Assembly (NCBI GenBank): GCA_018136815.1
Contig: CM030931.1
Location: forward strand, 6,964,399 to 7,028,398
Source of the DNA: Isochrysis galbana
Taxonomy: Eukaryota > Haptophyta > Isochrysidales > Isochrysidaceae
Direction: 5' to 3'
DNA length: 64,000 nt
A program made the translations under genes and the position numbers. Positions 1 to 9,787 of the stretch are shown piece by piece (within the stretch, counting starts at the first letter, position 1; each line of letters begins with the position of its first letter). The notes beneath the pieces were generated by a model. It saw only the letters and a program-made list of their open reading frames with translations. It had not been told where the DNA came from and did no database searches.

Positions 1-106
1 CACCTCAAAATACAGCGCTGCATCATGCGAGCCCTCGGCAGGAGCCAATGCAAGTCGCCCCAAGACATTTTTGAGCGCCATGCACTGCGCATTGCTCGGT
101 TCACAG

Positions 107-1941
107 GCAGTGGGAACGATCGGCGCTGTAATCATGCCGCACAACTTGTACTTGCACTCGGGACTGGTGCTCTCGCGCAAGATCAAAAGGGAGTCGCGCC
201 AGGCCATGAACGAGGCGATATGGTACAGCAGAATTGAGTCTGCAGGTGATGAAAATCATCTTGCCACTTTAGTCCCCCGCCTATTTTGGCCCACGAATCA
301 TCCTTCATCTCGTTCGTGCGTGCCTCATAGGTGCTCTTCTAATTGCGTTCCTAATCAACCTCGCCGTCGTCTCGACCAACGCTGCCAACTTTTTCAGCAT
401 AGAGTGTGCTTCACTCGCGGATGGTCCATTTGCTTGCCTCACTCCTGAAGCATTTGATCGATCAGCCGATGCGGGGCAACCTGGTCAAGGGGAAAGCTGT
501 TCTCTGCCTGGTGGACCTTCTGACAGCGGCAGATGTGGCGCCTTGGGGCTGCACGCTGAAGGCTTTGCGCTTGAGGGAGTGCTTGGCTCCTCTGCTCTTT
601 ACGTGTGGGCGATTGGGCTGCTGGCAGCGGGCCAGGCATCAACAATGGTATGCACGTATGCAGGCCAGATCATCATGGGAGGCTGCGTGCGCATCGAACT
701 GAGACCTTGGAAGCGCGTCGCCCTAACTCGGATTGCCGCGCTTGGACCTGCGCTCGTCGTCTCTGCAGCCACCATCAGCAACCAGGCGAGCACTTTAGCG
801 GAGTGGCCCATTCATGCGAATGTTCATTTCGTTCCCGGCCACGACAGGCTCGAGGACGAGAAGGGCCGTGTCGTGTAGCATGACTTGCCCCGACTGTCCG
901 CCCGCCCTTGTCGCAGACGCTGTTCAACAACATTAATGAATACCTCAATGTCCTACAGTCCGTGCAACTTCCCTTCGCCATGCTGCCGGTCCTCCATTTC
1001 GCCGCGTCGCCCACTCTGCTCGGTTCGGGATGTTCCCATGCCCACCCCACCCCACTCCAACTGCCCTCTGCTCGGTTACGCCCTTCGTGCCGCTTGGTAG
1101 TGCGATGCCAGTCGATGCGTTGTATGTCAGGCTTCCCACTGGTTCGCGAACCACACAACTCCCTCTGTACAAGGCTCAATTCAACAACGGGCCCTCGGCC
1201 ATTTCCGAGCATGTTGAGCTTTGGTGCTCTCTTTGGTATTACGTCTAGCTTCAGCCTCCTTGCAACCATCTTTCTTAGGAGAGTTCCGTCCGTCAACGCT
1301 ATACATGTGCTTCACGGTCATCCTTGCCCTCCTCGTGGTCGCCGTGAATGTTTACCTCACCGTCTCCTTCTTGAAGGTGCCGAATAGTTTTGCGATGCGG
1401 GTGCAAGCTGACTAGGGGGCAAGCAGTCCGTCCCGAACGGGTCCAACTGACACGGATAAGACTCTCGTAGCGTAGTCATGCCACATCTAGTTGCTCTAAA
1501 CCGCTTGCACACTCCAACTACGTATCTGCGAGCGGAGTTCCCACTTCCCACGTAAAGGGATAGCCCTCCGTGATTTCACAATACACCCGGTCAATGGACG
1601 TGTGGCCCATCACCAGTGCCCTATCTTGCCACCCCCGCCTCTCCCAGGAATCGAATTCCGTTGGGCTCGCGACAGGCGCCGCGATCTACGGCATCTTCTA
1701 CTTTGGAATATGCATCCGCATTGTGTGGAGCGAACTTTTCGGGATCGTACAATTTTGTCATAGAAAGTCGAGGACTCCCTTGCCGCGTCATTCACGCCGC
1801 GATACTGCGTGTGGTGGGATCGGTGACGAGGCGATGTGCTCCGCGACGCAATCTTTAAGATCGGCGGAGGCTCCCGGGGCCGGAGTCGTCGCCTCTGTCT
1901 TGGACGAAAGCCTGCCTCGAGCCCGCTCGTCACATCACTAA
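107..1941 (+). CDS. NRAMP-family divalent metal transporter, 5'-truncated by window edge
   Basis: Proton-coupled Mn/Fe-type divalent metal transporter of the NRAMP family; only about the C-terminal half lies in the window. Five exons join in phase: 107?-245, 331-785, 917-1022, 1279-1376, 1648-1941. Seen: the NRAMP signature [15 protein letters not shown] in exon 1, then [17 protein letters not shown] and TYAGQ in exon 2, [16 protein letters not shown] in exon 3, and two further membrane segments ([28 protein letters not shown]). The 131-nt intron 786-916 starts with GC (GC-AG); the other three are GT-AG. The start of exon 1 is uncertain: an acceptor-like AG ends at 106, but the frame is open to the window edge. 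The 3' end is the first in-frame stop; an additional intron before it is possible. Where most relatives have STMTGTY, this protein has STMVCTY. Confidence 0.88.
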
Positions 1942-2112
1942 TCTTTGTTGGAATTGGGCACAAGCGAGCCATGGGTATAAGAAGAGTCATGCACGCGTAA
2001 ACAAATGAGGAACAAATCTAAACATCAACATGTCCACGATCTCAAGGCCGTCAAAAGCAACTGTAAGAGTGGAGAGTTCTTGATGGCCCTTGAGTCCATG
2101 ATGCCAAGAATA
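1942..2112. other. short intergenic spacer after NRAMP
   Basis: No ORF or RNA gene recognised. It separates the NRAMP 3' end from a family E repeat. Confidence 0.4.
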
Positions 2113-2335
2113 GCCCGGTCACTCACTATGGAGGTGCGGAGGGCACCAGCTACTATGGGTAAATGAAGGGCTAAATAAACTCCCTATAGGTTCCGGTACG
2201 ATGGATCAGCAAAAAAAGTGGGGGTTCTACGGCGAAATTTTCTCGAAAAAGAAGAATCTCAGGCCTTCGAAGGCCGGTGCGCGAAGTACAGTCGGGCCAC
2301 CCTCCGATATATTTTTAGTTAGGCTAACAGCGAGA
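2113..2335 (+). repeat. family E dispersed repeat, copy 1
   Basis: Begins AGCCCGGTCACTCACT, then a GGAGGTGCGGAGGGCACC block, a GGGCTAAATAA block, GATCAGCAAAAAAAG, and an end resembling CCCTCCGATATATTTT. The same order of blocks is found at 40086-40352 and, split, at 52462-53560. Coding potential is not evident. The mobile class is unknown. Confidence 0.65.
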
Positions 2336-2860
2336 GACACTCATCTCCACTACAAACACATCACACACAGGCGCATAGCCACGGTCAACAGATTCGCGGA
2401 TAGGGATAGGGAAAACACATGCCGTTTTCTGCACGGAAGAGGAAGCAGACGAATCCTCTGCATCTACTGTCAGAGCAAGGCTGATCTCACTCTTCTTGGA
2501 GATTGCCTGCGAGGGCGCGCCGGCAGCTAGCGCGGAACGCAGTTCTTGCGGGGAGCTCATGGAGCTTTCCTCGGGAGTGACTACGGGCATTCGTCGAAGA
2601 GAAGCCGCCCTGGTCAAGGGACTGAAGTGCGCGGCGCGCAATGTGAGCTAATTTCTCTATTTTGGGCACAGATTGACCGTGCGTGCCCGTAGCATCTAGA
2701 AGGGTGTGATATGAGGTAACGTTATGTACGAAAACGCTAAGCGGACACAAAACACCATTTCACTACAGACGCCCCTTCCTCCATACACCTGAGCACAGAC
2801 ACTTCGGTCGCCGCGAGTGCGGTAAGAATATTAAAAGGTTTTTTTTGCACCCTTTTTTTT
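2336..2860. other. intergenic, ends with a family A-type 3' tail
   Basis: No convincing gene. Positions about 2806-2845 (CGCCGCGAGTGCGG, TAAGAATATTA, A/G-AAGG, T-run) match the last ~40 bases of the complete family A element at 43550-43589. They are followed by two tandem T-run/GCACCC units before the gypsy fragment. Confidence 0.5.
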
Positions 2861-3073
2861 TGCACCCTGGACCTGGCATCTGGTTTCTGGGGTATACCGA
2901 TCAAAGAGTCCGATAAACATATCACCGCGTTCACTACTCATCGCGGCAAGTACGAGTTCAATTACTTGCCTTTCGGTGTTCAATCCGGTCCCTCGTATAT
3001 GTGCCGCCTCATGGACGCCGTTCTCGGTGGGCTGGCATGGGAGATTTGTATGCCATACTTGGATGATGTCGGC
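2861..3073 (+). mobile_element. Ty3/gypsy reverse transcriptase fragment, copy 1
   Basis: An uninterrupted reading frame covers the central palm of a Ty3/gypsy-type reverse transcriptase, including LDLASGFWGIPI and ending at the catalytic YLDDV motif. It stops abruptly, with no protease, RNase H, integrase or LTR around it. Practically the same piece, with the same two breakpoints, recurs inverted at 31619-31850. It is a dead fragment, not a gene. Confidence 0.85.
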
Positions 3074-3195
3074 GCCTGCTCGACAGGCGCATTGCTCAGG
3101 CACAGCTGTGGTATGCTCGCACGACCGTTATGCCGACGGAAGTATAACACGTGAAACCGGAAGGATGAAAATCGCGCGTCTATCGTACGAGAGAA

Positions 3196-3630
3196 ATGGG
3201 AAACTCCGCTGGGCGCATCGACAATCACGGCTTCGGAACCGGCAAGTATGACGTGGACAAACAAGATCCCAAGCATGCACATGTGATCGCCGGATGCAAA
3301 ATGACCATCTTCTTCGAGGCCGGCTTGAAAGGCGAAAGCGCTACCATCAACGGCCCGTCGATGATCAGCTCAGAAGACGTGCGATGGGAAGACGTCGACC
3401 TACAGGCTATCGGGTGGAATTACCCGGTGCGCTCCTTGCACATCGAGTGTGACCCGGACTCAGCAGCGGCTAAACAAAAAGACAAATTACAAGCTGCAAT
3501 AACGAAAGTATTCGGCGCCACGGGGGTCGCAATCGTGGCCGGAGGCATTGTGATCGTAGTGTGTGTCATCCTTCTCGTGTGGAAACTCCTGTCCAAGCGA
3601 CCCACCGAAAAAAGGCGGAGGATGAAATAA
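3196..3630 (+). CDS. small membrane protein with beta/gamma-crystallin-like domain
   Basis: 144 residues, single exon. Seen: an N-terminal MGNSAGR that fits an N-myristoylation signal; residues about 36-85 with the spacing of one beta/gamma-crystallin motif (aromatic near the start, GxS..I.GPS, then GWNYPVRSLHI); a stretch of about 25 hydrophobic residues (about 112-135); and a basic C-terminal tail rich in Arg/Lys. This predicts a tail-anchored or lipid-plus-TM-anchored protein with a small beta domain. Codon use is more mixed at third positions than in the clear host genes nearby, and it sits between a gypsy fragment and a repeat, so it could be virus- or mobile-element-derived. The crystallin assignment is from pattern only. 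No function is assigned. Confidence 0.65.
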   Translation: MGNSAGRIDNHGFGTGKYDVDKQDPKHAHVIAGCKMTIFFEAGLKGESATINGPSMISSEDVRWEDVDLQAIGWNYPVRSLHIECDPDSAAAKQKDKLQAAITKVFGATGVAIVAGGIVIVVCVILLVWKLLSKRPTEKRRRMK

Positions 3631-3749
3631 GGTGAAGGCGGAAGAGGCGATGGGGGTAGGCGTGTCGCCTCGTGATCCTGTACTTTTGTACTTTAATGAG
3701 GGGGTCGAACTTATACCGTCCACATGGGGGTAGTTGCCAACAAAAAAAC

Positions 3750-3997
3750 AACCAAACCTGAGGTTGCACCCTCTGATGAGGGGGCCCGTGCAGGCAAATG
3801 CGTGAGGCGCGCGCTGCGCGCCCGGCGATGGTCTGGACAGTTGTGATGATTGCTCAGCCCCTGCCAGCAAGCAGGGGCTGAGGATGGTTGTGCAGGCCCA
3901 GGCGCACCCGGGGACCCGGGGGGTGTCTGCGATGGAGGTAGGGGGGCACGAGGCCCCCATTGACCATTGACCATTGACCCCTACTTATAAAAGTAGG
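3750..3997 (-). repeat. family A-like head, inverted and diverged, with strong hairpins
   Basis: On the minus strand this resembles the start of family A: a short hairpin with a 4-nt A/T loop (CCTACTT-ATAA-AAGTAGG, 3980-3997), a GGTCAATGG spacer (here as three 9-bp repeats), then a GGGGCCTCGTGCCCCCC block. Positions 3853-3882 form a perfect 12-bp stem (CTCAGCCCCTGC/GCAGGGGCTGAG) with a 6-nt loop. No gene is seen in 3631-4135 apart from this. Confidence 0.5.
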
Positions 3998-4135
3998 TTC
4001 TCTGTCACGCATAAGAGAACACGACTATCAAATAGTCCCAAACACTCACGATGCGGGGAGAGGTGCCGTTAGGTGTCATAATAACCTAACTGTCATTGAG
4101 ATCGTTTACATGACTACTTCCGTATACTCTCATCA

Positions 4136-5392
4136 TTAACGAAACATGCCGAAGGGATCGTACTCATCCAACAAGGCATAGACAGCAGGGGCAATTCCGC
4201 TATTCAGTGGAATTTCAGCCCGCTTCCCCGGATGAGGGCGGACTTGGCCGGGATAGTCCTCAAGCACATCGGCATATAAGTTGGCGGCGCACTCGTCCAT
4301 ATTGGGGACAAAGCTTAGGTATGGGATCTGCACCGCTAGGAAGTTGTCCGTCGCCGCGGGTCCGGTGCGGCCCATATATCCATTACCGGCGAGGTAAACT
4401 GCCGATCGGAACACCATGCGGTTCCCGCCGATGACCAAAAGCATTCCCATCGGCATGTAGCACCATCTTTTCAGTGGTTGAGTCAAGGCCTTGCCCAACA
4501 TCCCAAATCCTACACGCCAGCGAAGGCTGGTCGGAATGAAGAAGCAGAGCTCTCTGTAGCCATAGCCTTTGTCAATCTTGAGCACATTGACGGGATCGGT
4601 GAGAAAACCATCAATGTCCATGTATTGCTTGCTCTCGGCAGAATTGGTAGTCCAGTCGAAGCCGCCCACGATGTTGGGGTCGTAAGGTATGTTTCTCTTC
4701 ACATACACGACTCCCCTGCTCTTGATCACTTGCATAGGCTCTAAGGGAAGCAGTAGCGTCCAGAAGTTAGCTATGCGACTCTTCTCATATACACCACGCG
4801 GAGAAACGTCGAGGGACGCCCGCACTATCACGCCCGACTGGCCTCCGCCTCCCAAGGTGAGCATGAAGAGCTCTTCGCCGCGGTGCGACCTAACGAGCGT
4901 GCCATTGGCCAGGACGACATCGACCCAGCGCGTGATGTCCGCAAAGGAGCGCATGAGATTGTGGTGGACGTTGGTCGCTAGGAGCCCGCCCACGGTCTGT
5001 GACATGTTTGCCGCCATGCAGGTACCTCGCGCGTCGAGCTGCAGCCCTTCCTGTTGAAGTGCCCGCGTCACATCGTAGAGGAGCGTGCCGCCTCCTGCGG
5101 TGATGTAGTGGCCCTCGCCGTCGTGGGCCAACTCGAAGTGCGTGAATTCCGGCCCAACGAGGCGGATGTACACGGCGTCATCGATGAAGTAGCCCGTCCA
5201 GCTCCAGCCGGATCCGAGCACGCGCGCTTTTCTCGAGGTCGTGGATGCGTCCGAGAGGGCCTGCTGGACGTGGGCGAGGCTGGTGGCCTCGACGAGCTTG
5301 GCGGCCTCGATCTTGCGGTAGCCGGACCAGTAGGGGACGAGCAGCTGCGCGCAGCCGAGCCCGCACCACAGCAGCGAGACGAGCCACCGCAT
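4136..5392 (-). CDS. FAD-linked oxidoreductase, sugar-lactone-oxidase-like
   Basis: Intronless, 418 residues from this start. VAO-type FAD-binding fold: the PP-loop motif GSGWSW (about residue 60), a GGGTLLYDV strand, then SQTVGGLLATNVHH, where the FAD ribityl/adenine contacts lie in the family, followed by ADITRWVDVVLANGT and a long C-terminal substrate domain ending DPFGMFR, like the conserved tail of aldono-lactone oxidases. The reaction is probably oxidation of a sugar lactone or other hydroxy compound with O2 or an acceptor; the substrate cannot be told. I chose the ATG at 5392 because it begins a clean signal peptide (MRWLVSLLWCGLGCAQ), implying the secretory route. An upstream in-frame ATG at 5500 would add 36 residues. 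A GA microsatellite lies about 230 bp upstream. Confidence 0.85.
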   Translation of the reverse strand: MRWLVSLLWCGLGCAQLLVPYWSGYRKIEAAKLVEATSLAHVQQALSDASTTSRKARVLGSGWSWTGYFIDDAVYIRLVGPEFTHFELAHDGEGHYITAGGGTLLYDVTRALQQEGLQLDARGTCMAANMSQTVGGLLATNVHHNLMRSFADITRWVDVVLANGTLVRSHRGEELFMLTLGGGGQSGVIVRASLDVSPRGVYEKSRIANFWTLLLPLEPMQVIKSRGVVYVKRNIPYDPNIVGGFDWTTNSAESKQYMDIDGFLTDPVNVLKIDKGYGYRELCFFIPTSLRWRVGFGMLGKALTQPLKRWCYMPMGMLLVIGGNRMVFRSAVYLAGNGYMGRTGPAATDNFLAVQIPYLSFVPNMDECAANLYADVLEDYPGQVRPHPGKRAEIPLNSGIAPAVYALLDEYDPFGMFR

Positions 5393-5618
5393 CGCACTCA
5401 CTCGTGGCAGCAGGCGACACCGGGAAGCTGGGGAGGGGGGGCGAAGAGAGGGAATGAGGGAGAAACGAGGAACCACGACGACAGACATTCGGAGCATCAA
5501 CGTGAGGATTCTCCTCTCTGTACCCTACTAGAGTACATCAATCTCTGGCTGGACGATACGTAGGTTTTGGAGGGAGAGAGAGAGGCGAAGAAGAGCCCTT
5601 TCTCTTGGGATTCGGAGG

Positions 5619-5621
<3 letters not shown>

Positions 5622-5690
<69 letters not shown>
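5622..5690. repeat. (GA)n microsatellite
   Basis: About 34 uninterrupted GA units, followed by a C/G-homopolymer-rich tract to about 5728. It lies between the divergent genes at 5392 (-) and 6285 (+). Confidence 0.95.
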
Positions 5691-5691
<1 letters not shown>

Positions 5692-6284
5692 AGAGCGCGG
5701 GCGGGGGGGGGCGGGGGGGGGGGGGGGCACAAATCGGGCTGCCTGCCTCTCGGCGTGGAGTCCTCTACGAGTCATCGGCGGTTCTCTCTCTCTCTCTCTC
5801 AGATGGATGTGAGAGTTATGAGTTAGTTATGAGAACCGCCCGCCGTCCGCTGTCCCCCTGTGCAAAGACGGCGGGGGGGAGGCGGGAGGGGCGCGGAGGA
5901 GCACTAACAACGACAGGCACCCCCCTTATCCCTTTGGAACGGGTAGCCCGCCACCAGCGGGGCCCCTGCGAGCCCGCGCTCTCCTGGAGACGGGCCAAAA
6001 CCACCGAGGAAACGCTCGACGCTCCCTCGCACGCCCAAAAAAAACCTGCAGTGGTTGAAAACTCTCCCCCCGCCCAGACTGTCTGGAGTTTTGTAGTAGA
6101 AGGGGCTCATAGTCCCAATGTGCCTTGGTGTACCCTTAATTGGGCCGGGCCAGAGTTTCGCAAAATTTTTTGTAAAATTTGGGTCCGTCAACGAAATAAA
6201 AATTTTGACCGAAATTTGGGTGGGATTTGGTTGGGGCAACGGGACCCCGCGGCCGCGGCAGCGAAATTTGGGCGTGTTGGAGCG

Positions 6285-7058
6285 ATGGGCGGCCCGCCGG
6301 CAGGAGCAGGAGGCCTCAGGAAGCGGCCAAGACGCGGCGCGGTGGAAGGCGAGGGCGGCGGCGAGGGCGGCAATGGTAGCTCGGAGCAACACTCCCATGA
6401 TCCTCTCCCGGATGAGGTGATTGAGTCGGACGAGATGGGGGAAGAGAGCGCATTGTCGTGCACGAACAACGACGACGACAGCGACGTATCGGAAGAGGTA
6501 GTAGAGGAGGAGGAGGAGGAGGAGACCAGCTCGGAGGACGAGCTCGATAGGGAGATGCAGGAGGATGGGACGACACGGGAAAACCGAGAACGACGCAGCC
6601 GTGCAGGTGGAGGTACGGAAGGCCAGGCCACACCCTCATCCCCATCCCCATCTGCGCAGGCGACCTTCTTGCCAGGACAACTTGCAATTCACATATCGGT
6701 GGGCGAGTATGAGGTGGCTGAGGCAGCTCGCGACGACGGCCGGGTGCGGATAGTTTGGGAGGTGAAGAAGGGCGCTGGCGCGGCAGCCACGATGGAACGC
6801 AAGAAGCGCTGGGTGCTCACGTCGTCCCTTCAGAAGGTTGGCTTGCGTCGTTCTCCGCGGCTGTCGGGGAATCCCCAACCGCGTCGCGGCATCTTCGGCG
6901 TGGAACTGCCTGAGATGGCGGAACACGAGCGTGAACGCAAGAGGAAGCTCAAGCCACCAGCGGGTGTCCGCGGGCGGCAGGCTGGCCCGCGGACAACAAA
7001 AGAGTCCAAGGTGCAGGCTAGCTTAAATTACATTTCTAGATTGCTACCAGCCCTATGA
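6285..7058 (+). CDS. hypothetical acidic/basic nuclear-like protein
   Basis: Single-exon frame of 257 residues from the ATG at 6285; the frame stays open upstream to 5829, so the real start could be earlier. Gly/Arg-rich N-terminus; a run of Glu at about residues 74-90 (EEVVEEEEEEE) with Ser/Asp; a more structured middle (FLPGQLAIHISVGEYEVAEAARDDGRVRIVW-like); then RRSPRLSG and a Lys/Arg-rich end. The charge pattern suggests a nucleic-acid or chromatin protein, or an element-encoded protein. I recognise no family. A strong hairpin follows 38 bp after the stop. Confidence 0.4.
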   Translation: MGGPPAGAGGLRKRPRRGAVEGEGGGEGGNGSSEQHSHDPLPDEVIESDEMGEESALSCTNNDDDSDVSEEVVEEEEEEETSSEDELDREMQEDGTTRENRERRSRAGGGTEGQATPSSPSPSAQATFLPGQLAIHISVGEYEVAEAARDDGRVRIVWEVKKGAGAAATMERKKRWVLTSSLQKVGLRRSPRLSGNPQPRRGIFGVELPEMAEHERERKRKLKPPAGVRGRQAGPRTTKESKVQASLNYISRLLPAL

Positions 7059-7095
7059 TGAACGTGAAAATCCGAGGAGCCGACGAAAACATAGA

Positions 7096-7146
7096 GAGAA
7101 CACCTGCCGCCGATGCTCTGGTTGAGCATTGGCGGCAGGTGTTCTC
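7096..7146. other. 23-bp near-perfect hairpin
   Basis: The arms are 7096-7118 and 7124-7146 with a 5-nt loop; 22 Watson-Crick pairs plus one G/T position. It lies just 3' of the 6285-7058 ORF. It could be a foldback element end, a transcript 3' structure or a small-RNA precursor. Confidence 0.85.
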
Positions 7147-7559
7147 CCTGCCTCACAGCGTCGAAAGACGAGTCGGGAACCTGACGTTTGGGGCGGCAGA
7201 GGCATTGTAGGTACGGGCCTGGTCGACCTGCGCCAGAGCGGGCGCGATCGGCAGCGCACCTGTCCCGCCAGCGGCCAACAAACTTTTGTCGACCAGCGAG
7301 CAGCATCGAGCGCCATGGCGTCCTGGTGCTCCAGCTCCTCGTCAATCGCGAGCCCGGGCGAATCCTGCGGGGCGAGGGTCGGGACAGTCAAGGAGCATCC
7401 TATGACAGCCTAATGGGCCGTGTGCGAGCTGTGTGTGGTGCGCATGTGCATGCGCGGACGTCATCGCTGGGGCACCAGGGGTTGAAATTTGCTTTATTGG
7501 CAATATGGGGCGTCGGACCCCTAATTTAATAAATGTGTAGGCACCTTTTAGACTAAAGA
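7147..7559. other. intergenic, nothing recognised
   Basis: No supported gene or repeat; short overlapping ORFs only. Confidence 0.4.
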
Positions 7560-7790
7560 AACACATCTCTCAGTGGGAGCGACGTCTAGTTCGGCTCGTG
7601 TGAGCCGCCAGAGCGTGTGCAAGGGGGGGGGGTCCGACGGGACTTCGCACCGTCTTTTCGGACGAGGATTCTGAAAAGGCGGGGAGACCCTCCGAGCCGC
7701 TTTCGCCGGGGCTTTCCGCTCACGGTCAAAAATGTCGACCCCCCCCAATATTAGTACTTAAAAAGCCCTGTTTGACCGCCCTATAACACT
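7560..7790 (+). repeat. family B dispersed repeat, copy 1
   Basis: Shares with 20205-20435 (+) and 18281-18475 (-) a GCGTGTGCA, G-run, CGGTCAAAAA, C-run, TTAGTA and TTTGACCGCCCTAT order of blocks. The two GGTCAAA/TTTGACC blocks are inverted with respect to each other about 50 bp apart. Confidence 0.6.
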
Positions 7791-9787
7791 GTTAACACCT
7801 TACTTCTAGAGCGGGCCGAACATGGATAAAAAAAGGGGGGGGTGGGAGTACGCAAGCGCAGGGGCAGGGGGGGCGGGGCGCGGAAGGGGACAGTCGGGCA
7901 AGCGCAAGCGCAAGCAAAGGGAAAGCGGCGACGGCACAGGATGAGACAGAGATAGAAGTCAGACCGAGACATATGAGGTGGGCGCGGAAGGCAGAAGGGG
8001 AAGGGGAGGGGGAGAGGGGGAAGGAAATCTGCGGAGGGGGGGGGGGGGGGAATCTGCGGGGAGGGGGGGGGGAAGGGAATCTGCGGGGGGGGGGGTTCTG
8101 AATGCGAGGGGCCCAGTTCTGCCACCTCCATTACTTACTTAAACGCGTGGACAATTACCATAACAAGTAACAAGCAACCGTAAAAATAAAACTCAAATCT
8201 TCGAATTTATTCGAGACGAAAATCGGCGAACCAGGACTTGAGTCCAGGGAGAATCCGAATCTGCAAGCCTTACGCGACCACGACGAACATAGAAGACGGA
8301 ATATAACGAACAAGGCTCGTGATCATGCCGAAATATTCATGCCAAAAGGCCTGAGGCCTGAATGCCTGAATACAACACTGTTTAACACAGCGGCAAAAGG
8401 GGCCATTACCACCATGTTAACACCTTGCGGCAAAATTGCTACATAGATGGTTAGTGTTAGTGCCCGAGGCACTAACACTATCAGGGTGGTAGTGTTAAAT
8501 GCTTGGGTGTTTGGGTGTTAACTGGTTAACACTTTAACTGGTTCACAGCCCTAAAGGGGAAGGGGGTTGATAGGGGTTAGGGTTGGGCAGTAGGGAGGTT
8601 CATAATTCATAAGCACTCTGCCTCACGTCGCACAAGTAGCGGGAATTTTTAAGAAGATTTTTTTGTAGTTATAGTTAAGTAGTCGAATTTTCGCGCTTAC
8701 TGCTCTAAGTACTAAGTAAGCTAACTAACGCGCTAACGCACTGCGAGATCTCCGAACTCCGCCCTCCACCAAGTATTCAAGAAATACGTAAAAGTATCAA
8801 TTACGTACTCGTTCCCGCCGTGCGACTCACTGAACAAAACGGGCCTTCCCGCGTGCACCCCGCACACCTCCCCCCCCCCCGTGCGAGAGAGAGAGAGAGC
8901 CCAAATATGTCGGAGATACGCCCCCCTCCCCCCCCCCCCCAAATATGTAGATCGCCCAGGAAGGGCCCAAATACGTAGTTACGATATGTACATATTTTTA
9001 CCTACCCCTACTACGGTGCTACGGTCTACGGTCCACCAGCACTAAGGTTATACTAACATAAACAATAAAACTCTAACGGGTAGTGTGGGTGGTCGTCCAA
9101 CAACAGTCAACAGTCGCCGATGCTTCTCGCCAGCGGCGAAACGGATGATCAATTCCATGGGCCGCGCTGTGTCCCCACCCTGCTCGGAAGGAGACGTTTG
9201 GTCCTCGCCGTTCCTCTCCCAATCCGAATGCAATGCAACGACTTCTGTACCGGACGCACTGTGCCTAGAGTTTAGTAGTGTATATGTGTTGACGGAGTCG
9301 CTCTCTCGTGGGTCTGCGCGGCGGAGGTGGAGATGGTGGAGGTTTGGCGTCTCGTCTCATGTGTGAAGAGGGGAGAGGGGGGGGGGGGCGGGGGGGCGGG
9401 AGGCGCTGGCGGGAGATCAGAAGCCGCGAAGAGGGCCAGTGGGGATCGGCCTCCCAGCCCCCCCCCCCCCTTCCCCCCCCGCCCTCCCCCTCCCCCCCGC
9501 CCCCCCCCCCCTCCGCCCCCTCCCCCCCCGCCCATCGCCCCCCCGCCCCGCCCCGCCCCCCGCCCCCCGTCCCTCCACAGGGCCACGGCGGCACATCATT
9601 GGACGAGTCCTGCTACTTCTCTCTACTTGACGAGCCCCTTTCTCTTACGGCAGCCGCCCTCCCCAGCCGTCCTCCCCTCTCGCACTTCTCTCGCCAGGTG
9701 GTGAGGGACAGAAGAGGGGCGAGCTGAGCAGGGGGAGAGCAGGGGCCTCGGCGCCACCGAGCGAGACCCCGCTCGCTCCGCTCAGCT
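7791..9787. other. long intergenic region upstream of the lipase
   Basis: No supported gene. Contents: a G-tract-rich segment (7835-8100); a diverged family D copy near 8195-8270 (-); a perfect hairpin with 13-bp arms 8452-8464 and 8468-8480 and a 3-nt loop; a relatively AT-rich stretch to about 9080; and from 9375 to 9570 a purine-to-pyrimidine switch with long G then C runs that give large spurious Pro/Gly ORFs on both strands. The lipase promoter must lie in this GC-rich end. Confidence 0.6.

Noticed and set aside
8195-8270. Possible tRNA or tRNA-derived SINE
   Set aside because: No cloverleaf could be drawn and no A/B box was found; the segment instead matches family D.
8560-8590. Telomere-like GGGGTTAGGGTTGGG
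   Set aside because: Only about two units, not an array.
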